Shown: positions 42,920 to 52,750, numbered from the stretch's first letter. The stretch: 64,000 bases of DNA from Natronomonas gomsonensis (GCF_024300825.1 NZ_CP101323.1:2046001-2110000); one strand, 5' to 3'. Program-made: numbers and translations. The notes: generated from the sequence alone by a model not told the origin.

Positions 42920-43456
42920 ATGGGCCATCGAACGCTCGTCGCCTACGACCGCGACGGCTACGACCTCCACGAGGCACACTGGGGTGTCGACCCCGATCGA
43001 ATCACCCCGGAGACACCCTTCGGCGGGCCGCCAGACGACGACTGGGCGCAAGCCGCCGCGACGGACCTCATCGACCCCGGTCGAATCGAAGGCGGGGAGT
43101 TGACCGAGCGCCGCCGGACCGCCGTCGACTCCGACCCCATCGCTACGGGACTGTCCTTTGCGGACGTGTGTAACCGCATCGACCCACTCGAACACGAGGC
43201 GCTGTACGTCGTATCGAGCGATTTCTCGGTTCGAACCTACCTCGTCTTCGCGCTCCGACGGCCGGACGACGAGGGGTGTCGGACGAGCGCCGCCCTCGTC
43301 GGCTACGACGGCGAGAGCGACGCCACCTATCTCCGCGGGTGGCTCGCCGGCGCCCGCGCCGCCCGGGATACGGACGGCACCGTCGTCGGCGCGCTCCGGT
43401 GGCTCGACCCCGAGCGCGGGACGGTGGTGTATCTCGACGACGAGCGCGGCGTTTAA
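42920..43456 (+). CDS. Conserved haloarchaeal hypothetical protein (DUF6735-like)
   Basis: This is a 178-residue soluble acidic protein with no membrane segment. The N-terminus (MGHRTLVAYDR, DLHEAHWGVD) and the ending (DPERGTVVYLDDERGV) resemble a conserved haloarchaeal family usually called DUF6735. No catalytic motif is visible. It stands between the SLC13 permease and nucS, co-oriented with both, 25 bases before nucS. It may be co-transcribed with nucS, but nothing shows a functional link. Confidence 0.72.
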   Translation: MGHRTLVAYDRDGYDLHEAHWGVDPDRITPETPFGGPPDDDWAQAAATDLIDPGRIEGGELTERRRTAVDSDPIATGLSFADVCNRIDPLEHEALYVVSSDFSVRTYLVFALRRPDDEGCRTSAALVGYDGESDATYLRGWLAGARAARDTDGTVVGALRWLDPERGTVVYLDDERGV

Positions 43457-43481
43457 GCGCGAGAGGGCGCTACCCCGTGGC

Positions 43482-44243
43482 GTGAGAGACGACGAGGCCG
43501 TCGAAGCGACCCACCCGACCGACGGCGTTCGAACCCGCGTGAACCCGACGGCCGCGGAGGCCGCCGAACTCGCCAGCGACGGCATCGACAGCGGCGCACT
43601 CGTCACGCTGTTCGGGCGCTGTACCGTCGATTACGAGGGCCGTGCCGCCTCGGAGTTGGGGTTGGGCGACCGCCACGTCATGCTGAAGCCCGACGGCGCC
43701 GCCTTGGTCCACACAGACGAGGGCCAACAGCCAGTCAATTGGCAACCCCCGGGGTGTGAGCACGACTGTCGAATCGACGACCAACACCTCGTCGTCGAGA
43801 GCCACCGCAGTTCGCCCGAGGAATCCCTCGTCGTCCGCTTTTCGTCGGTCGCCCACGCCGCCGCCTTCGCCGCCGACGACCCCGAATCGCTCGACGTGGT
43901 GGGTACCGAGGCCGACCTCAAAGAGCGAATTCTCGCCTCGCCGGAACTGGTCGAGTCGGGGTTCAGACCGCTGGTGACCGAACGCGAGACGCCGGCCGGC
44001 GCCGTCGACATCTACGGCGAGGACCGCGACGGTCGAACCGTCGTCTTGGAGTTGAAACGGCGGCGTGTCGGCCCCGACGCGGTGGGACAACTCTCCCGCT
44101 ACGTCGAGGCGCTGCAGCGGGACCTCCACGCCGACGCCGACGTTCGGGGCATCCTCGTCGCCCCCTCCGTCACCGAACGCGCCGAGGCACTGTTGGCCGA
44201 AAAGGGACTGGAGTTCGTCTCGCTGACGCCGCAGGGCGAGTAG
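43482..44243 (+). CDS. nucS: Mismatch-specific endonuclease NucS
   Basis: This is a 253-residue RecB-like nuclease of the NucS/EndoMS family, which makes double-strand breaks at mismatches and cleaves branched DNA, usually with PCNA. The N-terminal half is the DNA-binding/dimerisation domain (LFGRCTVDYEG, VMLKPDGAALVH, NWQPPG). The C-terminal nuclease has the catalytic set in AGAVDIYGED, VVLELKRRR and AVGQLSRYVE. The start is GTG at 43482, the only suitable in-frame start near the domain. It ends 8 bases from the end of the convergent mutS gene, so two different mismatch-repair nucleases or sensors are side by side. Confidence 0.93.
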   Translation: MRDDEAVEATHPTDGVRTRVNPTAAEAAELASDGIDSGALVTLFGRCTVDYEGRAASELGLGDRHVMLKPDGAALVHTDEGQQPVNWQPPGCEHDCRIDDQHLVVESHRSSPEESLVVRFSSVAHAAAFAADDPESLDVVGTEADLKERILASPELVESGFRPLVTERETPAGAVDIYGEDRDGRTVVLELKRRRVGPDAVGQLSRYVEALQRDLHADADVRGILVAPSVTERAEALLAEKGLEFVSLTPQGE

Positions 44244-44251
44244 CGCGGCGC

Positions 44252-46855
44252 TTACTCCACCCGCTTCTGCAACCGCGACAGCAGGTTGAGCGCCTCCAGC
44301 GGCGTCGTATCCGCGAGGTCGACCGCCCGGAGTTCCGCCAGTAGCTCTTCGGGGAGTTCGCCGCCGTCGGTCGAGGCGTCCGCGGTGGGGGGCGTTCGAC
44401 CCGAAACGGGGGTGTCTTCCGGCGCGGCGACGGCCCCCGTTTCCTCGGCCAACAGCGCCGCGGCCCGCTCGACGACGGGGTCGGGGACGCCCGCGGTTTC
44501 GGCGACCTCGACGCCGTAGGAGGCCGTCGCCGCACCCGCACGGAGGTCGTGTTCGAAGGCGACGCCGTCGGGCGTCCGGTCGGCCGAGAAGTGGTAGTTC
44601 CGCGCCCGCGGGAGGTCGGCGGCAACCTCGGTCAGTTCGTGGTGATGCGTCGCGAACAGGGTGTAGGCGCCCACCTCGTCGTGGAGGTACTCGGTGGCCG
44701 CCTGAGCGATGGCGTAGCCGTCGGTCGTCGAGGTGCCGCGACCGACCTCGTCCAACACGACCAGCGAATCCTCCTCGGCCTCTTCGAGGATGGCCGCCAA
44801 CTCGGTCATCTCGACCATGAACGTCGAGCGGCCGCCGGCGATGTCGTCGGAGGCGCCGACGCGGGTGAACACCCGGTCGACTATCGGCACCTCGGCGCTG
44901 CGTACGGGGACGAAACTGCCGACCTGTGCCATCACACAGAGGAGCGCCACCTGCCGCATGTACGTCGATTTGCCCGACATGTTCGGCCCAGTGATGACGG
45001 CCATCGGCCGCTCTCGTGGCAGTTCGGTCGGGTTGGGGACGAACGCCTCCTCGGTGCGCTCGACGACGGGGTGGCGGCCGCCATCGACGAAGATTCCGTC
45101 GGCACCGACCGTCGGCCGCGCGTAGTCGTACTGGGCGGCGACGGTCGACAGCGAACACAGCGCGTCGAGTTCCGCGACGGCGCTCGCAGTCTCCTGTATC
45201 CGTTCGGTCGCTTCGGCCACCTCGCTTCGGACCTCCCGAAAGAGGTCGTACTCCCGTTCGTCGGCGCGGGCTTCGGCGTGGACGATTTCGTCCTCCCGCT
45301 GTTTCAACTCGGGTGTGACGAACCGCTCGGAGTTCTTCAGCGTCTGTCGACGCTGGTAGTCGTCGGGCACCCTATCGAGGTTCGGGTTCGTCACCTCGAT
45401 GTAGTAGCCGTGGACGGAGTTGTGGCCGACCTTCAGCGAGTCGATACCCGTCCGCTCGCGCTCGTCGGCTTCGAGGTCGTCTATCCACGCTTTCCCCTCG
45501 CGTTCGGTTTCCCGGAGGCCGTCCAGCGTCTCGTCGTATCCGTCGCGGATGACGCCGCCTTCGGTGATTTCGATGGGCGGCGACTCCGCGATGGCGCGGT
45601 CGATGAGGTTCCGAACGTCGGGGCAGTCGTCGAGACGCGCCTCGATGTCGGCGAGTTTCGCGCTGTCATCGGTCGCCTCCGAAATGCAGTCTCGGAGGTC
45701 GGGGACCACCGACAGCGTCGCCGCCAGCGCCCGCAAGTCGCGGGCGTCCGCCCGACCCCGAGAGACACGGGCGACCAGTCGTTCGAGGTCGTAAACGTCG
45801 GCAAGCAACTCGCTCGCGCGTTCGCGCTCGCCGACGCGGGCGAGAAGCGCCTCGACGGCGTCGAGGCGGTCGTCGATGCGGTCTTCGTCCAACAGCGGTC
45901 GGCGGAGCCAATCGCGAAGTTTCCGACCGCCCAGCGCGCTCGCCGTCTCGTCGAGAGTCTCCACCAGCGCCGCCCCCTCCAGTCCGTGGACGTGGCGCGG
46001 TTCGAACACCTCCAGCGAACGCAACGCGACGGCGTCCAACAGCATGTACTCCCGTGGGTCGTAGCGCGTGAGGTGGTTGATGTAGTCGAGTTCTTCGAGG
46101 TCGCCGTCAGTACTCACGCCGCGGGCGTACTCGGCGTAGGCCAACAGCGCACCGCAGGCCCGAACTTCGGCCTCGGCGGCCAGCGAGGTCGACCCGAAGT
46201 ACGACTCGACTTTCTCGCGGGCAGTCGCGAGGTCGAACGCCGAGCGCTCGTATGGCGTCACCATACACCCCGAGTCAAAGGGGTCGGTCGGCGCCTCGGG
46301 ACCGACGACTGCCTCGGCGGGGTCGAACCGCTCGAGTTCGTCCTCGACGGCCTCGAGACGGTCGAGTTGCGTCGCGAAGAAATCGCCCGTCGACACGTCG
46401 AGTAAGGCCAGTCCGTACCCCTCGGTCAGGCAGGCGACGAAGTTGTTGTCGGCGTCGGCGAGCAGTTCGGTCTCCGTCAGCGTCCCGGGCGTCACCACCC
46501 GGGTCACGGCGCGGTCGACGAGTCCCGACGTCTCCTCGGGTTCCTGCACCTGGTCGGCGACGGCGACGCGATAGCCGGCCTCCAGCAGCGTCTCGATGTA
46601 GGACTCCGCCGAGTCGATGGGGATGCCGGCCATCGGGTAGGTACCCGTCGAGTCCTCCCGCTGTGTGAGCGTGATTTCGAGGATTCGGGCGGTCGCCTCG
46701 GCGGCCTCACAGAACGTCTCGTAGAAGTCCCCGACCTGAAAGAGCACGAGCGCGTCGTCGTAGCGCTCACACAACTCGAAGTACTGCGACAGCATCGGCG
46801 TCAACTCCTCGGCCTTCTCGGCCATCGCGGGCGGCGGCCCCAGCGCCTCGTCCAT
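44252..46855 (-). CDS. mutS: DNA mismatch repair protein MutS
   Basis: This is an 867-residue MutS1-type protein with all domains. The N-terminal mismatch-binding domain keeps the Phe-x-Glu region ([13 protein letters not shown]), followed by connector, lever and clamp, then the ABC ATPase with Walker [10 protein letters not shown] and Walker [14 protein letters not shown], and a C-terminal helix-turn-helix tail. The ATG at 46855 is preferred to one 28 codons upstream because a TATA-like TATTTGA lies 24-30 bases before it, implying a leaderless mRNA. It should recognise mismatches and recruit MutL, which is not in the window. It converges on nucS. Confidence 0.94.
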   Translation of the reverse strand: MDEALGPPPAMAEKAEELTPMLSQYFELCERYDDALVLFQVGDFYETFCEAAEATARILEITLTQREDSTGTYPMAGIPIDSAESYIETLLEAGYRVAVADQVQEPEETSGLVDRAVTRVVTPGTLTETELLADADNNFVACLTEGYGLALLDVSTGDFFATQLDRLEAVEDELERFDPAEAVVGPEAPTDPFDSGCMVTPYERSAFDLATAREKVESYFGSTSLAAEAEVRACGALLAYAEYARGVSTDGDLEELDYINHLTRYDPREYMLLDAVALRSLEVFEPRHVHGLEGAALVETLDETASALGGRKLRDWLRRPLLDEDRIDDRLDAVEALLARVGERERASELLADVYDLERLVARVSRGRADARDLRALAATLSVVPDLRDCISEATDDSAKLADIEARLDDCPDVRNLIDRAIAESPPIEITEGGVIRDGYDETLDGLRETEREGKAWIDDLEADERERTGIDSLKVGHNSVHGYYIEVTNPNLDRVPDDYQRRQTLKNSERFVTPELKQREDEIVHAEARADEREYDLFREVRSEVAEATERIQETASAVAELDALCSLSTVAAQYDYARPTVGADGIFVDGGRHPVVERTEEAFVPNPTELPRERPMAVITGPNMSGKSTYMRQVALLCVMAQVGSFVPVRSAEVPIVDRVFTRVGASDDIAGGRSTFMVEMTELAAILEEAEEDSLVVLDEVGRGTSTTDGYAIAQAATEYLHDEVGAYTLFATHHHELTEVAADLPRARNYHFSADRTPDGVAFEHDLRAGAATASYGVEVAETAGVPDPVVERAAALLAEETGAVAAPEDTPVSGRTPPTADASTDGGELPEELLAELRAVDLADTTPLEALNLLSRLQKRVE

Positions 46856-46878
46856 GTAGCGGGCAAGCGCCTCGTCGG

Positions 46879-46885
46879 TCAAATA
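46879..46885 (-). promoter_or_regulatory. TATA-like element of mutS
   Basis: TATTTGA on the minus strand, 24-30 bases before the ATG at 46855. It supports the shorter MutS start, since it would lie inside the longer coding frame. Confidence 0.5.
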
Positions 46886-46981
46886 CTCACCGACCTCCGG
46901 GGCGACCGACGGCCCCGAGGCGGGCCGAAGGGCGGGCAAAAAAGCAATACGAACGGTGCGTGTAAATAGACATCACGAACC

Positions 46982-47710
46982 GTGACAAAAAGTAGCAAAG
47001 AGCCGAAATCGACACGGGAGGACGGTCGCCCCGGACAGGCGGAGAGCGTCGTCGAGGTCGAGTTCACGCTACACGATTCGAAGTACCCGTTCGTCGGCGC
47101 CTCCGAGAGCGAGGCCTGCAGGGTCGAACTCGCAGATATGGTCCCTCGACCCGACGGGCGGTACGCGGAGTTCTTCAACGTCGTTGGGGTCGCTCCCGAC
47201 CGGATAGCCGGTCTCGGCGCCGACTACGACACCGTCGAGGTGTCCGTCCTCCGGGAGTCGGAGCGCGGCGGCCTGCTGGAGTTCCTCGTCTCCGGCGACT
47301 GTCCGGCCTTCAGCCTCGCCGAACGCGGCGCACTTCCCCGGGAGGTCGTCGGCGTCGACGGGGCGGGCCGAATCGTCGCCGAAATCCCGCCACAGCACGA
47401 CCCGGCGGCGGTCGTCGGCACGTTCCTCAAGGAGAACCCCGACGCGGAACTCGCCGCAAAGCGGGAAGTCGACGGCGTCACGCCGATGTTCACTCGCTCG
47501 GCGGCACCGCAACTGCTCGAGACACACCTCACGGACAGACAGCGCGAAGTGCTTCAGGCCGCCTTCGAGGCGGGCTACTACGAGTGGCCGCGGGAGAGTA
47601 CGGGCAAAGAGGTCGCCGAGGCCCTCGGTATCACGTCGGCGACGTTCTCCGAACACATCCACGCCGCCGAGCGCAACCTTCTCACCGCCCTGCTGGATGG
47701 GGTACGCTGA
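46982..47710 (+). CDS. Bat/HTH_10-type transcriptional regulator
   Basis: This is a 242-residue regulator with a BAT-like N-terminal ligand domain (about 20-170, beginning VVEVEFTLHDSKYPFVGASE) and a C-terminal HTH_10 domain (LTDRQREVLQAAFEAGYYEWPRES to SATFSEHIHAAERNLL). The start is GTG at 46982. It is divergent from mutS, with the two genes sharing an intergenic region of about 125 bases. This places it well to regulate mutS or itself, though that is inference. The HTH_10 domain closely resembles those of the other two Bat-type regulators in the window. Confidence 0.87.
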   Translation: MTKSSKEPKSTREDGRPGQAESVVEVEFTLHDSKYPFVGASESEACRVELADMVPRPDGRYAEFFNVVGVAPDRIAGLGADYDTVEVSVLRESERGGLLEFLVSGDCPAFSLAERGALPREVVGVDGAGRIVAEIPPQHDPAAVVGTFLKENPDAELAAKREVDGVTPMFTRSAAPQLLETHLTDRQREVLQAAFEAGYYEWPRESTGKEVAEALGITSATFSEHIHAAERNLLTALLDGVR

Positions 47711-47761
47711 CCGCCGAAACGGGATTCGGAGGGGACAGGGAGGTGGGTCCCGATGGCCGCC

Positions 47762-48097
47762 TCACCGCCGAAAGACGACTGTCCGGCCGTCGGCGTAGAC
47801 GGTCACGTGACACCCCTCGTACCGAAACGAGACGCTGGTCGAGGGGTATCGGCTGGCCGCCCCGGAACTCGGGGCGAAGGTTCGGTCGAGCGCATCGGTG
47901 TCGATTACCTCGGCGAGCGGTCGGAGTTGTTCTACTGGCGTCTCCGTCGCTGCCGCGACGGTCGCGGCGACGCTGAGAGACGGCGTCTCACCGTCCGTCC
48001 AGTTCGAGCGTCTGCTGTACGTTCCCGTATCCGGGTCGTACGTCACCTCTTCGTGGGGTTCGCCGACGTCCTCGTTGGAGTCGTTCAGTTGTACCAT
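47762..48097 (-). CDS. HalOD1-domain protein
   Basis: This is a 111-residue protein consisting almost only of the HalOD1 output domain (about 38-111: SLSVAATVAAATETPVEQLRPLAEVIDTDALD, then VSFRYEGCHVTVYADGRTVVF). HalOD1 is a haloarchaea-specific output module, often found stand-alone or behind receiver domains in signalling proteins. No other domain is present. It converges on the neighbouring Bat-type regulator. The target or ligand is unknown. Confidence 0.87.
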   Translation of the reverse strand: MVQLNDSNEDVGEPHEEVTYDPDTGTYSRRSNWTDGETPSLSVAATVAAATETPVEQLRPLAEVIDTDALDRTFAPSSGAASRYPSTSVSFRYEGCHVTVYADGRTVVFRR

Positions 48098-48241
48098 GGG
48101 GTGTCACCATCGCCACGACCGTCCAGTAGACGACGACGCCCCACGGGCTTATTCGTTGGCCCTACACCTCAAGGGAGGCCCGGAGAGCCACGGAGACTCG
48201 ACAGCCACGAGTTATTTACCCCCGCCACGGAACGACCACGC

Positions 48242-48538
48242 ATGGCCGACGACGACGACCAGCGACCGCTCATCGACCCTAAACTGTTCGCCCCCAGCGA
48301 GTTCATCGGAGAGGACATGGACCACAACGTCGACGTGACGGGCAACACCACCATCGGCGTCGAACACGACATCGACCTCGACCTCCCCATCCGACGCATC
48401 GAGTTGGGCGTCCTCGCCTTCGCCGTCCTGGTCGTCGGTCTCGGCACGCAGACGGCGGTCGGTCCGACGGTACAGGTGGCCGGCGCGCTCGGCGTCGTGT
48501 TGGTCGTTGACCTCCTCTTCCGACTGCTGGGGCGATAG
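48242..48538 (+). CDS. Small membrane protein before the MgtE halves
   Basis: This is a 98-residue protein with an acidic soluble N-terminus (about 1-55, including LFAPSEFIGEDMDHNVDVTG) and two hydrophobic helices (about 57-75 and 79-95). No family is recognised. It lies 55 bases upstream of the first MgtE half-gene on the same strand and may be co-expressed, but the gap allows a separate promoter. The ATG at 48242 was chosen; the upstream open frame is a shadow of the opposite-strand HalOD1 gene. Confidence 0.65.
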   Translation: MADDDDQRPLIDPKLFAPSEFIGEDMDHNVDVTGNTTIGVEHDIDLDLPIRRIELGVLAFAVLVVGLGTQTAVGPTVQVAGALGVVLVVDLLFRLLGR

Positions 48539-48593
48539 CCGCGAACACGCCCCGAAAGTAGCTTTTATCCCCGAACCGCCACACAGCCACGGT

Positions 48594-49169
48594 ATGGACG
48601 CCCGCCGAGAGGTTTGGCGCATCTACCGAGAGTCCATCGGCATTCTCGGCGTCAGCCTCCTCGGCGGCCTCTTCGCCGGATTAGTGTTGGGTAGCGACGC
48701 GATGCGGGCCGCGTTCGCCGATTTTCCGGGATTGCTGTTGCTGTTGCCCGCGTTTCTCGCCACCCGCGGCAACGTCTACGGCGCCTTCGGCGCCCGCATC
48801 TCCTCGGGACTCCACCAGGGACTCATCGACCCCGAATTCGAGTTCGACGAGCGCCTGTTGAACGCCGTCGTCGCCTCTTTCGCCAACGGCATCGGCGTCT
48901 CGGTGTTCATCGGCTTCCTCTCGTGGGGGATTCTCCAAGCCCTTGGACGCGAATCCGCCCGTCTCGCGGAGTTGGTCGGCATCACCTTCCTCGCCGGCGT
49001 GCTCACCTCCATCGTCCTCGTCTTCGGCCTGCTCGTGTTGGTCTTCGGGAGCTACGAGTCCGGCTACGACCCAGACAACCTCATCGGCCCCATCGTGACG
49101 ATGCTCGGTGACGTCTTCGGCGTCGTGTTCCTCTACGTCGCAATCGTCGTCGTCGGGGTGGTGCTGTGA
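48594..49169 (+). CDS. MgtE/SLC41-type divalent cation transporter, first half
   Basis: This is a 191-residue membrane protein equal to one MgtE transmembrane domain of about five helices, without the N-terminal and CBS regulatory domains of bacterial MgtE. The pore-region signature PAFLATRGNVYGAFGARISSG matches the first conserved block of MgtE/SLC41. Its stop overlaps the GTG of a second half-gene (GTGA), so the two are translationally coupled and presumably assemble into one transporter, as the fused double domain does in animal SLC41. The likely substrate is Mg2+. The ATG at 48594 has a TATA-like TTTTATCC about 25 bases upstream. Confidence 0.86.
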   Translation: MDARREVWRIYRESIGILGVSLLGGLFAGLVLGSDAMRAAFADFPGLLLLLPAFLATRGNVYGAFGARISSGLHQGLIDPEFEFDERLLNAVVASFANGIGVSVFIGFLSWGILQALGRESARLAELVGITFLAGVLTSIVLVFGLLVLVFGSYESGYDPDNLIGPIVTMLGDVFGVVFLYVAIVVVGVVL

Positions 49170-49729
49170 CCGACGACCTCGGGACGTGGCGGTTCCGAAC
49201 CATCATCGTCACGATGTTCCCGATTTTGATTGCGCTGTCGGTACTGGAGATGGGGTCGGGGTACGTGCTGGAATCGCTCGAAGCGACGTATCTCGACAAC
49301 CCGACGCTTTTGATTCTCGTGCCCGTGATGATAGGGATGGGCGGCAATCTCGGCGCGATTCTCTCCTCGCGGCTCTCGACGCGACTTCACCTCGGGACAC
49401 TGGAGTTCTCCCCACGCGACGAGCAGTTGTGGACGAGCATCGCCGCAATCATGCTGTTGGCTGCGACGGTGTTCGGTGCCCTCGGCGTGGCTGCGTGGGT
49501 GCTCGGGCGGGTGATTGCCGAACCGATGGCGCTGGTCGACCTGCTCGTCATCTCCGTCGGGAGCGGAATGCTGTTGGCGTGCCTCGCGGTCATCCTCTCG
49601 GTGGCCGCGACGTACGTCTCCTACCAGCAGGGACTGGACCCCGACGACACGACGATTCCGGTCGTCACGAACGTCTGTGACATCCTCGGTGTGGTCGTCC
49701 TCTCGGCGGTCGCCATCGCGGTGCTGTAG
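49166..49729 (+). CDS. MgtE/SLC41-type divalent cation transporter, second half
   Basis: This is a 187-residue membrane protein with about five helices, homologous in pattern to the first half (VPVMIGMGGNLGAILSSRLSTRLHLG corresponds to its GN block). Cytoplasmic regulatory domains are absent here too. It starts with GTG inside the stop of the first half, which favours equal synthesis of the two subunits. Together they would make the ten-helix pore of an SLC41-like Mg2+ channel or exchanger. A histidine-kinase gene follows after 114 bases. Confidence 0.86.
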   Translation: MTDDLGTWRFRTIIVTMFPILIALSVLEMGSGYVLESLEATYLDNPTLLILVPVMIGMGGNLGAILSSRLSTRLHLGTLEFSPRDEQLWTSIAAIMLLAATVFGALGVAAWVLGRVIAEPMALVDLLVISVGSGMLLACLAVILSVAATYVSYQQGLDPDDTTIPVVTNVCDILGVVVLSAVAIAVL

Positions 49730-49843
49730 GCCCCTCGGAAGCCGCCACACCGTTCGAGTGAACCGAAAGAGGCAACATTCGGCCGTCGAAAGAACTGACA
49801 ATCCAGTCTGCAAGAGCCGTACCCGAACGCAGCGCCTCAACCG

Positions 49844-51484
49844 ATGATGGAATCACTCCTCTCCGGTAGCCCGTCACGGGCCATCTACGTCGTCGTCTTC
49901 GGTCTCGCCGCGGTTGCGTGTGTCGCCAGTCTCCGCCGAGCGAGGCGCATCGACGACGCCGACACCCGACGGGGGCTGGAGTGGTTCCTCCTGTTGAGCG
50001 GCGGGTGGGCGGCCGCACACGTCGCCTACCTGCTGGCGCCTTCGACACGCCTCAGCCTCACGGCGTATCTCGTCGGCCTCACGGTCGGCTTCGCCGCCGT
50101 CGGCGCGTGGCTGTACTTCTGTTCGGCCTACACCGGCCGGAGCCTCCACGAGGACGCGACCTACAGGCGGGCCGCCGTCGTCGTCTTCGTCTTCGTCGTC
50201 GGACTGAAACTCACGAACCCGCTTCACGGACTCTACTTCACCGCCACGCCGACGGCGACGCCGTTTCCCCATCTGGCCGTCGAACACTCGCTTCTGCACT
50301 GGGCGTCGATGGGGCTGGCCTACGCGCTCAGCGCCGTCGGCTTCTTCATGCTGTTCGAGTTGTTCACGCAGGTCGGTCACGACACGCGGCCGCTGGCGGT
50401 GCTCGTGAGTCTCACGGGGCTGCCGCTCGTCTTCGATATCGTCGGCACCGCCAGCCCGCGGTTCATCGATATGACGTACGAACCGATTGGCGTCGCCCTG
50501 TTTTCGGTCGGGACGCTGTTTCTGTTCTTCGAGCGGTTCCAGACCGTCCGGTTGGCCGGCAACGTCGACAGCCCGGTCGTCTTCCTCGACGAGGACGACG
50601 AGATACGCGACAGCAACGCTCCGGCGCGCCAACTGTTTCCGAATCTCGACGACGCGGTGGGCGAACCACTAGAGGAGGCGCTTCCCGCCGTCGCCGAGCG
50701 GTTGGCGTCCGACGATAACGTTCTCGAGTTGTCACGAGACGGCGAGTCGCGGTACTACATGGTCGCGACGAACCCCTTTACGTTCGGCAACACCCGCGTC
50801 GGTCGGATGCTGTTGTTCACCGACGTGACCCAGACCGAGCGGTACCGCCAGGAAATCGAACGGCAGAACGAACGCCTCGGGCGGTTCGCGAGCGTCGTCT
50901 CCCACGACCTCCGGAATCCGCTGTCCGTCGCCCATGGCCGCATCGAGTTGGAGCAGGAAAGACAGGCCACGGAAAACGAGAACCTGACCGCGGCCGCCGA
51001 CGCGCTCGACCGAATGGGACGGCTCATCGAGGACGTATTGACGCTGGCGCAGGCCGGCGACGACATCGACGACCGCCAGCCCGTATCGCTGTCGTCGATA
51101 GCCGAGCGGGCGTGGGAGACCGTCGACGCCGATGGCGGCGACCTCCGAATCGAGAGCGACGTGACGGTCGAAGCCGACCCCGAGCGACTCCGGCAGGCAC
51201 TGGAGAACCTCTTTCGAAACAGCGTGGAACACGCCGGTCCGGACGTGGTGGCCACGGTGGGCGGTCTCGACGACGAGACGGGATTCTACGTCGAAGACGA
51301 CGGGCCCGGGATCCCCCCGTACCTCCGCGAACAGGCCTTCGAGTGGGGCGTCTCCGGAGAAGGCGGGTCCGGCCTCGGCCTCGCCATCGTCGAGACCATC
51401 GTCAAGGGTCACGGCTGGGAGATAACGGTCGAGGAGTCCGCCAAGGGCGGCGCTCGGTTCGAAGTGACGGGCGTCCGCGCCTGA
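49844..51484 (+). CDS. Membrane histidine kinase with 7TM N-terminal sensor
   Basis: This is a 546-residue sensor kinase. The first 225 residues form about seven hydrophobic helices of the histidine-kinase 7TM type, followed by a PAS-like domain (about 235-330), HisKA with phospho-acceptor His354 in SHDLRNPLS, and HATPase_c (about 440-545; NLFRNSVEH, EDDGPGIP, GSGLGLAIV). The C-terminal third is strikingly like that of the kinase at 3482-6070, with the same EADPERLRQ and HGWE motifs. It lies between the split MgtE genes and a PhoU-TrkA_C protein, so a link to cation homeostasis is possible. No response regulator is adjacent. Confidence 0.9.
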   Translation: MMESLLSGSPSRAIYVVVFGLAAVACVASLRRARRIDDADTRRGLEWFLLLSGGWAAAHVAYLLAPSTRLSLTAYLVGLTVGFAAVGAWLYFCSAYTGRSLHEDATYRRAAVVVFVFVVGLKLTNPLHGLYFTATPTATPFPHLAVEHSLLHWASMGLAYALSAVGFFMLFELFTQVGHDTRPLAVLVSLTGLPLVFDIVGTASPRFIDMTYEPIGVALFSVGTLFLFFERFQTVRLAGNVDSPVVFLDEDDEIRDSNAPARQLFPNLDDAVGEPLEEALPAVAERLASDDNVLELSRDGESRYYMVATNPFTFGNTRVGRMLLFTDVTQTERYRQEIERQNERLGRFASVVSHDLRNPLSVAHGRIELEQERQATENENLTAAADALDRMGRLIEDVLTLAQAGDDIDDRQPVSLSSIAERAWETVDADGGDLRIESDVTVEADPERLRQALENLFRNSVEHAGPDVVATVGGLDDETGFYVEDDGPGIPPYLREQAFEWGVSGEGGSGLGLAIVETIVKGHGWEITVEESAKGGARFEVTGVRA

Positions 51485-51490
51485 CTGCCC

Positions 51491-52690
51491 TCAGGCCGCC
51501 AGTTCCTCGAATTCGCCCGACGACGTTCGCGTCCCTTTCGCGATGATGACGTCACCCGCCCGGAGCGTCGCGTCGGCGTCAGGAGCGAGCATCCAGTCCT
51601 CCCCGCGTCGGATGGCGAGGACGTTCATCCCGAGTTCCGCCGCCGGGACGCCATCCGCGACACGTTCGCCATCGAGGGCGCTGCCTTCGCCGACGACGAC
51701 GCGGGTGAGTATCTCGTCGGATTCCTGGACTGCGAGTTCGACGACGGGGTGGACCGACAGCCCCCTGAGGACGCCCTCGCTGATGTCGAGGGCGGCGTCG
51801 CTTATCACCTCCGTCGAGACGCCGAGGTGAATGAGGCCTCGCAACACGACGGGGTCGTCGGCGTCGGCCGCCGCACGCAACAGCCACGCCTCGAACCGCG
51901 AGCGGAGGGCGTCGACCTCGACTTCGAGGTTGCGAACTTCGGCTGCGAGGTCCTCGTTGTCGAAGAGGATGCTGCCGTAGGCGAGGTCGACTGCCAACTC
52001 CGAGAGGTTCTTCATCAGGACGATGGAGTCGACGGCGCGTTCGAGGTCGTCGACCTCCGAGTCGGGCGGTGCGGGGGCGTCGTACTCCTCGCCGGTCACT
52101 GCCTCGTACACCTCGCCGACGGTTCGTTCCGGCCCGCGCAGGATGAGGCGGTCCTCGGCGGTGATGGTCGTCTCCGGGCCGGGGTTGAGTATCCAGTCGT
52201 CGCCGCGGTGGATGGCGATGACGCGGACGCCCGTCTCGCTTTCGAGGTTGATGTCCAGAAGCGTCCGGTCGGCGTACGGCGAGTCCGCGACGAGGGTGCC
52301 GCGAACGAGCGTCTCGATGGCCTCCGGAAGCGCCGCCCGCATCGCCTCCGGCAGGCCGATGTCTTCGAGGACGATTTTGGCGATGTCGCCGGCGGCGTCG
52401 CTGATTCGGTCGGCGCCCGCGGCGAGGCCCAGAACCGGCGCGAGTGCCTCCACTTCGTCGGGGTTGCGGGCCGCCATCATGAGGCTCATCCGGGCACGCA
52501 ACTGCAGTACGTCCATCTTCTCTTCGAGGGCCAACACCTCGCGAGCGATGTCCTCGCTGCCGTGTAACACCGCCGAGTACGCGAGGTCGATGAGGAGTTC
52601 CGAGGTGTCTTTCATCTCGACCAACAGCTCCTTGACGCTGACCGGCTCGTACGCGACGGTCTTCGGTTGCGACCCCTCGAAACCTGCCAT
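51491..52690 (-). CDS. Tandem (PhoU-TrkA_C)x2 regulatory protein
   Basis: This is a 399-residue soluble protein built as an internal duplication. The first copy has a PhoU-like helical bundle (about 13-110) and TrkA_C/RCK_C domain (about 130-195); the second has PhoU-like (about 217-310) and TrkA_C (about 325-395). Matching segments include SELLIDLAYSAVLHGSEDIA with SELAVDLAYGSILFDNEDLA, and IAIHRGDDWILNP with LAIRRGEDWMLAP. No channel or NAD-binding domain is attached. TrkA_C domains bind small ligands and control cation transporters in trans. Next to split MgtE genes that lack regulatory domains, this protein is a plausible detached regulator. The ATG at 52690 was preferred to one nine codons upstream. 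Confidence 0.85.
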   Translation of the reverse strand: MAGFEGSQPKTVAYEPVSVKELLVEMKDTSELLIDLAYSAVLHGSEDIAREVLALEEKMDVLQLRARMSLMMAARNPDEVEALAPVLGLAAGADRISDAAGDIAKIVLEDIGLPEAMRAALPEAIETLVRGTLVADSPYADRTLLDINLESETGVRVIAIHRGDDWILNPGPETTITAEDRLILRGPERTVGEVYEAVTGEEYDAPAPPDSEVDDLERAVDSIVLMKNLSELAVDLAYGSILFDNEDLAAEVRNLEVEVDALRSRFEAWLLRAAADADDPVVLRGLIHLGVSTEVISDAALDISEGVLRGLSVHPVVELAVQESDEILTRVVVGEGSALDGERVADGVPAAELGMNVLAIRRGEDWMLAPDADATLRAGDVIIAKGTRTSSGEFEELAA

Positions 52691-52741
52691 ACGGCGCTTA
52701 TACGGACGGGCCGACAAAAGGGTTGTTGCGCCGTCAGCGCG

Positions 52742-52750
52742 TTTTTATCC
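52742..52750 (+). promoter_or_regulatory. TATA-like element of the PHP gene
   Basis: TTTTTATCC lies 22-30 bases before the ATG at 52772, the spacing of a leaderless haloarchaeal transcript. It supports that start over upstream in-frame alternatives. Confidence 0.55.
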
